A DNA stretch of 64,000 bases from Chloroflexota bacterium (GTDB taxonomy: Bacteria; Chloroflexota; Anaerolineae; Aggregatilineales; UBA2796), in NCBI GenBank assembly GCA_021325095.1, contig JAJPHV010000015.1, positions 94,037 to 158,036 on the forward strand. Direction: 5' to 3'. Every line of letters begins with the position of its first letter. The first letter of the stretch is position 1. Below the pieces are notes generated by a model. That model saw only the letters and a list, made by a program, of their open reading frames with translations, had not been told where the DNA came from and searched no databases. The position numbers and the translations under genes were made by a program. Shown one piece after another: positions 25,879 through 33,976 of this stretch.

Positions 25879-26324
25879 TATGTGGTTCCTTCGCATCCCT
25901 CTCGTTCAGTAACGAAATGTTCTCACAGTTGCCCCACAGTTGCCTGCGCTACAGTTAAGTTTAATCATGTCTGTCATCATCGTCTATTGCCGGCCAATGG
26001 CGACGGTATCCGTTCCGCACAGCCATAGTCCGCTCATCTTCCGTCGGCTTTATGCAACTGAGAGATGAAAATCTGTGGTCAGGGGGATCAGACCGGGCGC
26101 TTGTTGTCGCATATCGACCTCATTGAGCAGGGTGTTCAGCATGCGGCAAGCGAAATGCAAAGCCCTCCGCGAAATTATAGCACAAAACCATTATAAACAT
26201 TCTTGAGTTTGTCTTACCATCTGATCAAGGCAGACCACACTCATATACAATATGTTGAATTTCGCAACTGGTTGATTGATAATTGGGAAGCTATGCAGCA
26301 CAGCATACAGAACAGGAGCACAAA
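25879..26324. other. Intergenic region between divergent genes, no gene seen
   Basis: About 446 nt between the receiver-kinase (minus) and the M32 carboxypeptidase (plus). The right half (about 26160-26290) is clearly AT-richer than its surroundings and must hold the promoter of the peptidase gene, but no clean -35/-10 pair stands out. No convincing short reading frame, tRNA or terminator was found. Confidence 0.5.
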
Positions 26325-27830
26325 TTGGGCGACGCACTGACCGCATTGAAAAGCAGACTGGCCGACGTGACCAGTCTCTCTCAGATCAATGCCTTGCTTG
26401 AATGGGATCTCCAAACCCAGATGCCGCCCGGCGGCGCAGAGGCGCGCGCTCGCCACATGAGCGTGCAAAGCAAGCTGGTTCACGAGATGTTCACCGCTGA
26501 CGAAACCGGGCGCCTCATTGAAGCCGCCTCGGCAGAGGTCAGTGGCGCGGATTACGACAGCGACGATGCCAGCCTGTTGCGTGTGGCGCGCCGCGATTAC
26601 GAGCGGGAGCGCAAAGTACCCGCCGACCTCGTGGCCGAAGTCACGCGGACGACGACTCTGGCCCACGATATCTGGGCCAAAGCGCGCGCCAACAATGACT
26701 TCAAGTCCTTCATGCCCTCGTTGCAGCGCATCATCGAACTCAAAATCCGCGTGGCTGAATGCTACGGCTACACCGATCACATCTACGATGCGCTGCTCGA
26801 CACCTACGAGCCGGGCCTGAAAACCGCCGACGTGACGGCCATGTTCGCGGGCCTGCGCACGGAGCTTGTGCCGCTCGTGCGGGCCATTGGCGAGCGCGTT
26901 GACGCTGTTGACGATTCGGTTTTGCATCAGGATTTCGACCCCGAACGGCAGCGGCAGTTCGCCGAGCTGGTCATCCGGCGCTTCGGCTATGATTTCAGCC
27001 GGGGCCGGCAAGACCGGGCTGTGCATCCCTTCGCCACCAACTTTTCTCGTAACGACGTGCGCATTACCACGCGCTTTGACCCGCGCTGGCTGAACCCGGC
27101 CCTGTTTGGTACGCTGCACGAAGCCGGGCATGGCATGTACGAGCAAGGGATTGGCGAGGAACTGGAAGGAAACATCCTGGCGGGCGGCACGTCGCTCGGC
27201 GTCCACGAAAGCCAGTCTCGCCTGTGGGAAAACCTGATCGGGCGCAGTCGCGGCTTCTGGACGTTCTTCTTCCCCATTCTCCAGACTTACTTTCCCGACC
27301 AGCTTGGCCGTGTCGATCTGGAAACCTTTTACCGGGCCATCAACCGTGTCAAGCCGTCCTTCATCCGCGTCGAGGCCGATGAAGCCACCTATAATCTGCA
27401 CATCATGATGCGGTTTGAACTGGAAGTTGATCTGCTGGCGGGCCAGCTCAAGGTGAAAGACCTGCCGGACGCCTGGAACGCCAGATCGCAGACATACCTG
27501 GGCATCGTCCCGCCAACGGATACGCTCGGCGTGCTGCAAGATGTCCACTGGTCAAGCGGGCTGATCGGCTACTTCCCAACCTATTCCATTGGCAACCTGC
27601 TGTCCGCACAGCTTTTCGAGAAGGCCGTTGAACAGAATCCCACGATTCCGGAGGAGATCAGGCGCGGCGAGTTTGCCACACTGCTCCACTGGCTCCGCGA
27701 GAACATCCACAAGCACGGGCGCAAGTATGAGCCGCCGGAACTCATCCGCCGCGCAACCGGCGAGCCGCTGCAATCGCGCTCGTACATGCGCTACCTGAAG
27801 TCCAAGTATGGCGAGATTTACGGTGTGTAG
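26325..27830 (+). CDS. M32-family metallocarboxypeptidase (Taq carboxypeptidase type)
   Basis: 501 residues, cytosolic zinc enzyme removing C-terminal amino acids. Hallmarks: LLEWDLQTQMPPGG near the start, HPFATNF, DVRITTRFDP, the zinc motif HEAGHGMYEQG with the downstream zinc Glu in GVHESQSRLWEN, and IRVEADEATYNLHIMMRFELE, all diagnostic of M32. Length matches the family. Start TTG at 26325 is chosen because AGGAG (26314-26318) is 6 nt upstream; in-frame codons before it add no conserved sequence. Confidence 0.96.
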   Translation: MGDALTALKSRLADVTSLSQINALLEWDLQTQMPPGGAEARARHMSVQSKLVHEMFTADETGRLIEAASAEVSGADYDSDDASLLRVARRDYERERKVPADLVAEVTRTTTLAHDIWAKARANNDFKSFMPSLQRIIELKIRVAECYGYTDHIYDALLDTYEPGLKTADVTAMFAGLRTELVPLVRAIGERVDAVDDSVLHQDFDPERQRQFAELVIRRFGYDFSRGRQDRAVHPFATNFSRNDVRITTRFDPRWLNPALFGTLHEAGHGMYEQGIGEELEGNILAGGTSLGVHESQSRLWENLIGRSRGFWTFFFPILQTYFPDQLGRVDLETFYRAINRVKPSFIRVEADEATYNLHIMMRFELEVDLLAGQLKVKDLPDAWNARSQTYLGIVPPTDTLGVLQDVHWSSGLIGYFPTYSIGNLLSAQLFEKAVEQNPTIPEEIRRGEFATLLHWLRENIHKHGRKYEPPELIRRATGEPLQSRSYMRYLKSKYGEIYGV

Positions 27831-27852
27831 CACACAGCGGACATACCTGCAC

Positions 27853-28575
27853 CTACCATAGGCCGGGGATCAGGCGGTGGCGCGTATGCTGCGCATAATC
27901 GGCATAGCCAGGGAGTTCGGTGCGCAGGGTGCGGTCTTCGAGTGTGGTGCGGACCAGGTAGACCCCGATACCGATCAGGCCGGGGATCAGCGCCGTCCAT
28001 GTGCCCAGTGCCAAGGGCAACGACACAAAGCTGAGGATGACGCCCACGTAGCCCGGATGGCGCACGAAGCGGTAGGGGCCAGACGAGACCACCTGATGCC
28101 CGCGCTGCTCCTGAATCCGCACCGTTCCCTCAAAGAAACGGTTGTAGACCATTGCCCAGCCGATCATCGCCACTGCTACAACCGTAAGCACGTTACCCAC
28201 CACGAGCCAGAATGTTGGTGGCGGGGTTGACCAGCCGTTGCGAAAGTCCAACCCGGCCACCAGCGGCTGCACGATCAGCACAACGGCATAAATGGACAGT
28301 AGCACCCAATCCCAGGTTTTTGTGCCTTTCAATTCCCTGGCGCGCTGGCCGCGTATGTTGAGCAATTCCGGGTTCCAGCGCAGCAGGGCGAGATTCAACC
28401 CCAACCAGCTAAAGAAATAGACGCAGGCAAAGGCCCATCCCCATGACCAGTTCAGGGTTCCGGCGCCGATGAACAGGAGCGCTGCGGTGAATACCGGCAT
28501 GGACAACTGCCGCGCGAACCCATTGACCCCGTATCTGGTCAGGCGATTCATGCGTTGAGGCATGACCTGTGACAT
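27853..28575 (-). CDS. Isoprenylcysteine carboxyl methyltransferase-family membrane protein
   Basis: 240 residues with about five hydrophobic helices. The C-terminal region holds GPYRFVRHPGYVG near residue 170 and the helix ending YAQHTRHRLIPG, the signature of ICMT/PEMT-type membrane methyltransferases. Bacterial members methylate lipids or small molecules; the acceptor is unknown. AGGAGG is 5 nt before the ATG, so the start is firm. Convergent with the M32 peptidase, 22 nt away. Confidence 0.85.
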   Translation of the reverse strand: MSQVMPQRMNRLTRYGVNGFARQLSMPVFTAALLFIGAGTLNWSWGWAFACVYFFSWLGLNLALLRWNPELLNIRGQRARELKGTKTWDWVLLSIYAVVLIVQPLVAGLDFRNGWSTPPPTFWLVVGNVLTVVAVAMIGWAMVYNRFFEGTVRIQEQRGHQVVSSGPYRFVRHPGYVGVILSFVSLPLALGTWTALIPGLIGIGVYLVRTTLEDRTLRTELPGYADYAQHTRHRLIPGLW

Positions 28576-28727
28576 CAGGCCCTCCTGGCACTCTCATTAA
28601 GTTTATGCTGTCAATGGTACGCTGGATCGAGCCGGGCGACAGGTAATGAAGGCAACCGGTGTCTTATGACAATGATCCTGATACTTCGGCCAGAATACGA
28701 CAGACAATGCGGGAATGCAGAGAGTAT

Positions 28728-29429
28728 TTAGCTCGCCGGGGTGTCCGGCGGAGCCTGTTCCGCCGCATCGGATGGCGGCTCCGGCGGCGCTTCCTCATCG
28801 GCGGAGGGGGACGGTGCGACCTCAGCCTGCGCTGCCGGGGGCTGTTCCGGCTGCTCCGGGATGGGTTCCATGTGGCTGGTTTCCAGGTAGTCCTCATCGC
28901 CAGGTTGTGCTGGCGGGAACAGATCGTCGTAAGGGCCGGGCGCTGGCTTTTTCGGCGGGATGACGGGCAGGCGCACAGCCCTGGTGGGCCGGGTATCCTC
29001 TTCCACCTCGGATTGCAGGCGCGGCACTTCGACGCGGCGCATGGGGCGCGTGTCACCGTGATCGTTGTCAGTTTCACGTTTCCCTGCGTGCACGATGACA
29101 GGTTGGGCAGGATGTGGCGGCGTTGACTCTGCCGGGGCAGGTGGCTCGTATATCTTCTGGGCCAGGTTGCGTGGCGCGTTATACCAGGGCACAGGCGGAG
29201 GCGGTACAGCCCGGAACAAGGGCCTTCGGGAACGCCGCGCGCGCAGCCGGAAGTAGGCCGCCACCAGCACGATCTCGGCCACGAAGCCGCCTACCAGAAT
29301 CAACGCTTCGCGCTGTCCGAGTTCGACGGCCCCGCTGATGTAGGTCAGCAGCCCCAGGCCGATCACGATCAGCACGGCCACAAACACCAGCGCCAGCCAC
29401 GTCAGCCGGTTCAACACGTTGAAGCACAT
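28728..29429 (-). CDS. Two-helix membrane protein with Pro/Glu-rich tail
   Basis: 233 residues, no family recognised. Two hydrophobic helices (about 9-29 and 43-61) are followed by a basic stretch RARRSRRP and then a long Pro/Glu/Ala-rich tail (about 75-233) without predicted fold, containing repeated DTRP motifs (DTRPMRRVEVP and DTRPTRAVRLP). Start is uncertain: ATG at 29429 begins MCFNVLNRL; a GTG lies two codons upstream. It starts about 35 nt after the stop of the lipoprotein gene upstream and probably shares its transcript. Confidence 0.6.
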   Translation of the reverse strand: MCFNVLNRLTWLALVFVAVLIVIGLGLLTYISGAVELGQREALILVGGFVAEIVLVAAYFRLRARRSRRPLFRAVPPPPVPWYNAPRNLAQKIYEPPAPAESTPPHPAQPVIVHAGKRETDNDHGDTRPMRRVEVPRLQSEVEEDTRPTRAVRLPVIPPKKPAPGPYDDLFPPAQPGDEDYLETSHMEPIPEQPEQPPAAQAEVAPSPSADEEAPPEPPSDAAEQAPPDTPAS

Positions 29430-29464
29430 CGCCACATCGCACTTTCGCGCGTCCCAATCATAGG

Positions 29465-30253
29465 TCAGGGTTGGCGCATATCCCGGTAGCCCATATCCAG
29501 CATCCACTGGCACAGCACCGGCCCGCCATGACGATCTGGAACGGGCGGGTCGCCCTCTTTCTGTGGGAGTCCATTGTACCCCAGGAAATAGGCGAATTTT
29601 CCGGTAAGCTGCTCGCGGGCGGCCTGTGACAACTGCGCGTCGCCGATGGCAATGGCGTGAATGTGGATCGGCGAACCTTTGTACAGTTCGTCCTTGTCGC
29701 GCAGCCATGCGGCAAAGCCTGAGATACGCAGCGACCGGATCGCGTCGGGGATTTCGTTGCGCAGTACAACGCCATTCCGGGGGTTGATGACAGATAGATC
29801 AACCGCGCCCCCGCCATCGTGCGTGCCAAAACTGGCTGCTACCCCACCCGGATTATACGATCCCTGTGTGATAGCCCACCCTGTGAAGTCAATCGTTCCC
29901 TTGTACAGTGCTTTGGCGTGCTTGAGCATCCAGAAGGTCCGGTAATTCAGCTTGCCGCCGTTGACGACCAGCCGTGTATAGTCGTCGGGCGGGCGTTCAC
30001 ACCCCACCGGCTCGACAAAGACGGTGGCCGTCGGGAGCGTTGGGCTGGGCACGAGCGTCGGGCTGGCTTCCGGGGTCGGGAAGGGAGTGGGTGTCGAAAC
30101 AGGTGGCCGCGTCGGTACGACGGTCACGGTAGCGACGGCCATCGGTGTGCGCGTCGGCAGTGCGGCCTCCGCTCTCGCGGAGTATGGGAAGGTGCAGGCG
30201 GTGCCGGACAGCAGGATGCAGAAGAATGCGCTGGCGCAGAGACGACGGATCAA
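29465..30253 (-). CDS. Lipoprotein with possible M15-like (DD-peptidase fold) domain
   Basis: 262 residues. Signal peptide ends LLSGTAC, so lipid-anchored; a Thr/Pro linker follows (about 33-77). The C-terminal domain has S-x3-H-x6-D in SFGTHDGGGAVDLS and a later His pair in PIHIHAIAIGD, the spacing of zinc ligands in LAS/M15 peptidases such as VanY. This suggests a wall-peptide carboxypeptidase or hydrolase, but overall similarity is weak and the call is an inference. TTG start has GAGG 4 nt upstream, inside a 14-nt piece of the family A repeat that also carries the stop of the upstream glucosidase gene 6 nt away. Confidence 0.65.
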   Translation of the reverse strand: MIRRLCASAFFCILLSGTACTFPYSARAEAALPTRTPMAVATVTVVPTRPPVSTPTPFPTPEASPTLVPSPTLPTATVFVEPVGCERPPDDYTRLVVNGGKLNYRTFWMLKHAKALYKGTIDFTGWAITQGSYNPGGVAASFGTHDGGGAVDLSVINPRNGVVLRNEIPDAIRSLRISGFAAWLRDKDELYKGSPIHIHAIAIGDAQLSQAAREQLTGKFAYFLGYNGLPQKEGDPPVPDRHGGPVLCQWMLDMGYRDMRQP

Positions 30254-30259
30254 TTGACC

Positions 30260-31642
30260 TCACCCCCGGCCATGTGGTTTCAGCGTCACGCTGGCCTGGC
30301 CGGCCTCGCCGGGGAACAGATCGGAAAGCACGTCCGGCGCGAAGCGGTTCACCGTTTGCGCGGACAGTCCGTTCAGTCCGCAGATTTCGCGGTACAGGCG
30401 TGCGCTCTGGCGCGGCGTGCGCTCCTGGGTCTGGAAGTTCGTCTTGTACAACCCGAAGCTGAAACGCGGATCGTAGCCTTCCGACCACTCGAAATTGTCC
30501 ATCAACGACCAGAAGAAGAAGCCGCGGACCGGGATGTTGAAGTTCACGGCCCTCCACACGGCTCGAACAGTCTTGCTCAGGTAGCCAGGCCGGATCGTGT
30601 CGTCCGGGTCGGGGACGCCGCTCTCGGTGATGTAGATCGGCTTTTGCAGTGTCGTCCATAGCCAGCGGATATGGTCGTAGATGGCTTCCGGGGCCAGGCC
30701 ACCCCAATTGCCCGGCCCGGTAGGAACGCCATTGGGTTTATGCTCCCGGATGAAAAACGAGGCCGGGGCGAACGGGCTGAAACCGACGTGATATTGCTGG
30801 TAATATTGCAAACCGATCCAGTCAACGCTGTTTCGGGCTTCTGGCACCGGGACGGCCCGGCTGCCCGGCACGCGCACGACGCCATCCTTGATTGCCAGGA
30901 TGAAGGCTTGATTGAAGGCCCGGTTGACCAGCCACACCGCGCCCCCATGCATGAACGTCGGCGCGTGCGCCTTGAAACTGATGAAGTGCGCCGCAAAGCC
31001 GACCTCTGATTCGGGCTGAATGTCCTTAATGGCGTGGTAAGCAGCGGCATGGCCGCGCAGCATGTTAATGGTCACTCGCTGCACCGCATTGCGATCTTTG
31101 ATGCCTGGCGGCCATTTGCCGAACGAAAAGCCCTGCGTGGCGTAGACCAGCGGCTCGTTGATCGTACACCACAATGTGCACAGATCGCCCAGCGCCTCGA
31201 CCACTTTGCGGGCGAAACGCGCGAAGTGTTGGGGCATCTCGTCCCACAGCCAGCCTTTGTGGTCGTCGACCCACAGCGGATTGGTAAAGTGGTGCAGCGT
31301 GACCATTGGCCTCATGCCGCGCTCGTGCAGTGCGTTGAGCATGTCCCGGTAGCGTTCCAGCGCGTAGCTGTCCCATTTGCCCGGCTCCGGCTCGATGCGG
31401 CTCCATTCGATAGAGAAGCGCTGCGCATTGTTGTTCATTTCGGCAGCCCGATCAAAATCTTCGAGGTAGCGCCCTTTCCACCACTCGCAAGCATCGCCAC
31501 ACTTCTGATTTTGATAAATGTGACCGGGCGTTTGTTCCCACCGCCACCAGTCATTGACGTTCTGTCCCTCGACCTGGTGAGCCGCCGTCGAGCACCCCCA
31601 CAAGAAACTACGCGGAAACTGGTGCAGCGCCTTAATCGGCAT
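30260..31642 (-). CDS. Family 1 glycoside hydrolase (beta-glucosidase-like)
   Basis: 460 residues, no signal peptide, so cytosolic. GH1 barrel: FLWGCSTAAHQVEG at the N-terminus, acid/base Glu in CTINEPLVYA, nucleophile Glu in IYITESGVPD, and WSLMDNFEWSEGYDPRFG-type C-terminal motif (here FFWSLMDNFEWSEG followed by RFSFGL). Splits beta-glucosides or galactosides; the sugar preference is not readable. ATG 31642 is used; a TTG two codons earlier is possible. The start overlaps the end of the truncated four-helix-bundle gene by 11 nt, so its translation may be coupled. Confidence 0.95.
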   Translation of the reverse strand: MPIKALHQFPRSFLWGCSTAAHQVEGQNVNDWWRWEQTPGHIYQNQKCGDACEWWKGRYLEDFDRAAEMNNNAQRFSIEWSRIEPEPGKWDSYALERYRDMLNALHERGMRPMVTLHHFTNPLWVDDHKGWLWDEMPQHFARFARKVVEALGDLCTLWCTINEPLVYATQGFSFGKWPPGIKDRNAVQRVTINMLRGHAAAYHAIKDIQPESEVGFAAHFISFKAHAPTFMHGGAVWLVNRAFNQAFILAIKDGVVRVPGSRAVPVPEARNSVDWIGLQYYQQYHVGFSPFAPASFFIREHKPNGVPTGPGNWGGLAPEAIYDHIRWLWTTLQKPIYITESGVPDPDDTIRPGYLSKTVRAVWRAVNFNIPVRGFFFWSLMDNFEWSEGYDPRFSFGLYKTNFQTQERTPRQSARLYREICGLNGLSAQTVNRFAPDVLSDLFPGEAGQASVTLKPHGRG

Positions 31643-31802
31643 GAGCAAGACCCATAGTCATGCGGACTGAGGGCTGCATCTGGTTGGAAGGGCCGTAATC
31701 CTGTGCCATACCCTTCCGATGCGTTGCCTCATAAATTGCTTGAGTCAGCATTCTTGCTTTTTGCCATGCGACGAGGGCCTCGAAGCGGTCAATCTTGCCC
31801 AT
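31632..31802 (-). pseudogene. Truncated four-helix-bundle (S23/IVS-type) protein gene
   Basis: 56 codons from ATG (31802) to TAA, with GGAG 9 nt upstream. The first ~45 residues follow the four-helix-bundle family closely: FEALVAWQKARMLTQAIYE near residues 7-25 and QDYGPSNQM near 34-42, where complete members have a DxGLxxQ motif. Members run on for about 70 more residues (NIAEGFxR and so on), but here the frame ends in an unrelated VRMTMGLAHAD within the start of the beta-glucosidase gene. It is also AT-richer than its neighbours. Most likely the stump of a transferred gene; whether the short product is made is unknown. Confidence 0.68.
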
Positions 31803-31833
31803 CGGATTTTACTCCGTCCTTAGCCCTCATCGC

Positions 31834-32316
31834 TCAATCCTTCGATTTCTTCCACTCGTTGTAGGCTGCCGTCATCTGCCGAACATGATCGGGGATGTGA
31901 GCGGCGTAGGTATCCAGCCAATCGTTCAGCGTCATCGTGCCGTTTTCAGGGTGTTCAATCGTGTGCGACCACGTGGACTCCGGCAAATTCTTGATCAGCT
32001 TGTAAGTTGAACGGCGCAGACACTTGAAAAGCTCCAACGCGTCGTCCGTGCTCTGTTCTTCGTAACGGAGCGTCTTTGCCCACTGGTTTTCGTCGTAGGC
32101 CATGATGGTGCTGCCGGGTTCCGCCATACACTTTCTACAGCGCGCATAGCTGTTCGCCTCGCTGTCCGCGATGTGAACCACGATCTCGTGGATGCTCCAC
32201 CCGTCCGAGGGCTTGAACGTCCACATCTCGCGCGGGAAACCCTGCAAGGCCGCCGTAAGCTGCTCGTAGGCCCGCCCATACGACTCGATTTTCCGCTGGC
32301 GTATTTCGCCGTCCAT
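31834..32316 (-). CDS. DinB-like (DUF664/YfiT type) four-helix protein, copy 1
   Basis: 160 residues. DinB-fold proteins often use a mycothiol/bacillithiol or other thiol cofactor and bind a metal through three His. Here the first His is in EIVVHIADSEAN and the pair in AHIPDHVRQM (H-x3-H), so the triad is intact. Start chosen by alignment with the neighbouring copy, which begins MDSETRRRKLESYG as this one begins MDGEIRQRKIESYG. Tandem with the closely similar gene at 32338; the two form a duplication. Confidence 0.85.
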   Translation of the reverse strand: MDGEIRQRKIESYGRAYEQLTAALQGFPREMWTFKPSDGWSIHEIVVHIADSEANSYARCRKCMAEPGSTIMAYDENQWAKTLRYEEQSTDDALELFKCLRRSTYKLIKNLPESTWSHTIEHPENGTMTLNDWLDTYAAHIPDHVRQMTAAYNEWKKSKD

Positions 32317-32337
32317 GCTTCCTGTCAATCCCTCTTT

Positions 32338-32820
32338 TCAGCGATTTTGCCGCCACTGTGCGTATACATCTTCCATCTGTCGAATGTGCGTCGGGATGTG
32401 GTTCTCATACGTTTCCAGGAACCAGTCCAGTGTAACCGTACCACGTTCCGGATGCTGCACGGTATTATTGGCCCACGCTTCGTCCGGTATGGCTTTGATC
32501 AGGTTGTAATTGCTGCGGCGCAGGTATTTGAAGACTTCTAACGCTTCGTCCGCGCTCTGCTCCTGGTAGCGAAGGTTCCTGGCCCAGCCCGGCTGGTCGT
32601 AGAGGCCGATGGTTTCGCCCGGCTCCGCCAGAAGTTTGCGCAGCCGGATGTAGCCGTTCGCCTCGCCATCGCTGATGTGGACGATGATCTCCTTGATGCT
32701 CCAGCCATCTGACGGTTTGAACGTCCACATCTCGCGCGGGAAGCCGTTCAGGGCCTCCACAAGCCGGTCATAGGCTTTGCCATAAGATTCTAGCTTGCGC
32801 CGCCGTGTTTCGCTGTCCAT
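32338..32820 (-). CDS. DinB-like (DUF664/YfiT type) four-helix protein, copy 2
   Basis: 160 residues, the paralogue of the gene at 31834. The segments GFPREMWTFKPSDGWSI and LRY-EQS-(D/A)(D/E)AL are shared almost exactly, and the metal triad (HISDGEAN; NHIPTHIRQM) is kept. It lies immediately upstream of copy 1 on the same strand. Function is family-level only: a metal-dependent thiol-related enzyme or stress protein. Confidence 0.85.
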   Translation of the reverse strand: MDSETRRRKLESYGKAYDRLVEALNGFPREMWTFKPSDGWSIKEIIVHISDGEANGYIRLRKLLAEPGETIGLYDQPGWARNLRYQEQSADEALEVFKYLRRSNYNLIKAIPDEAWANNTVQHPERGTVTLDWFLETYENHIPTHIRQMEDVYAQWRQNR

Positions 32821-32891
32821 ACTCTGATTCAACCCCTTTGTTCGCAATTTCAGATTAAGAATGGCCCCAGATGGCTTCAGGCGTTCAGTCC

Positions 32892-33614
32892 TTATTTCGC
32901 GGGGTGTCCCAGGTAGATTGCGTCCGCGATCAACTGGCGCGCGCCGGTATCCACGTAGCCCACGCTCTCGGCCAGCCGGATGGACGCTTCGTTGTCTGGT
33001 TCCACCAGGTACAGCGGACGCCGCCCACTGGCAAGCAGGCGTTCCGTGCAGGCAGAGGCTACGCTGCGCCCCCAGCCACGCTGCCGCGCTTCGGCTTCCG
33101 TGTGCACGTAGATTTCTGCGAAATCCGGCGATTGCCAGTTGACCCCGGCAGCGGCTTGCAGCCCGCCCGAATGAATCTCGGCACGCGGCGAGCCGTCCGG
33201 GGCGGTCTTGGTGGTAACCAGCACGTTGATTACGGGCGTGAAACGGGCGCGATCCAGCGCATAGATGGACAGTATGCGTTCGTGGCTGGTTTGCAGACTG
33301 CCACCCACCAGCGGCAACTGGTCGGCGCTGCTAAAGAACACGTAAGGTCGCCCCACAACAAGCGCTTCCGCCAGCAAATCGGCAGCGGTTTCGGCGTCCA
33401 GACAGCGCATACAGACCACCGGACGGAACAGGTCGATCCCCGTCTGGAAACGCCCGACGAACCCGGTTGCCCGTCCCTCGGCGTCCTGCCGCACGAACAA
33501 CGCGGATCGGTTCGGATCGTGATAGAGGGCATAGTAGGCCGTCGGGGCGTCCGCCGGGCTTTTTGTGTCCAGGAGCCTACCGATCAGGGTACGTTGCTCG
33601 TGCAGCGAGGTCAT
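32892..33614 (-). CDS. GNAT-family N-acetyltransferase
   Basis: 240 residues. The C-terminal 110 residues fit the GNAT fold: PDFAEIYVHTEAEARQRGWGRSVASACTERL, in which RQRGWGRS is the acetyl-CoA loop (QxxGxG/A), followed by LYLVEPDNEASIRLAESVGYVDTG. The N-terminal 110 residues are less typical (an extra lobe with ALFVRQD and PYVFFSSADQ). Start ATG lacks a ribosome site; a long frame continues upstream, but it overlaps the small membrane protein gene and is not protein-like. Substrate unknown. Confidence 0.82.
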   Translation of the reverse strand: MTSLHEQRTLIGRLLDTKSPADAPTAYYALYHDPNRSALFVRQDAEGRATGFVGRFQTGIDLFRPVVCMRCLDAETAADLLAEALVVGRPYVFFSSADQLPLVGGSLQTSHERILSIYALDRARFTPVINVLVTTKTAPDGSPRAEIHSGGLQAAAGVNWQSPDFAEIYVHTEAEARQRGWGRSVASACTERLLASGRRPLYLVEPDNEASIRLAESVGYVDTGARQLIADAIYLGHPAK

Positions 33615-33640
33615 CAACTGAGTGCCATGTAATAGTGCGA

Positions 33641-33955
33641 TCAGACGATGGGACGCCGGTAGCGATAGAACAGGCCGAGAACCAGCAACAGGATCACCGC
33701 GCCGATGAAAGCGACCAGGATATCGATCCACCGGATATTGATGGGCGCGTTCAGCGCTGCCGGGACAGGAATACGGATGACAGTGAAGATGAAGCCGCCG
33801 ATGATGGCCCCAATCAAACCAACAATGACGCTGGTCAGGAAGCCAAAACGCCGTCCACGCACAATGACACCCGCCAGAAAGCCCGCGATTAGCCCGATGA
33901 TAATCCAGGTCAGCACCGTTCCGACGTTGAAAGTGATGGTTACAGTCTGGTCCAT
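33641..33955 (-). CDS. GlsB/YeaQ/YmgE-family stress-response membrane protein
   Basis: 104 residues, three hydrophobic helices. The first two contain WIIIGLIAGFLAGVIVRGR and LIGAIIGGFIF, the Gly-rich pattern of transglycosylase-associated proteins (YeaQ/GlsB). Family members are small membrane proteins induced by envelope or osmotic stress; biochemistry unknown. Unlike the usual ~80-residue members it has an extra loop (VPAALNAPINI) and a third helix near 78-97. GGAG lies 9 nt before the ATG. Confidence 0.85.
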   Translation of the reverse strand: MDQTVTITFNVGTVLTWIIIGLIAGFLAGVIVRGRRFGFLTSVIVGLIGAIIGGFIFTVIRIPVPAALNAPINIRWIDILVAFIGAVILLLVLGLFYRYRRPIV

Positions 33956-33976
33956 ATCGCGCTACTCCTTCACGAA

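Noticed and set aside
26241..27548. Minus-strand frame of 435 codons
   Set aside because: Opposite the M32 carboxypeptidase, without a protein-like pattern.
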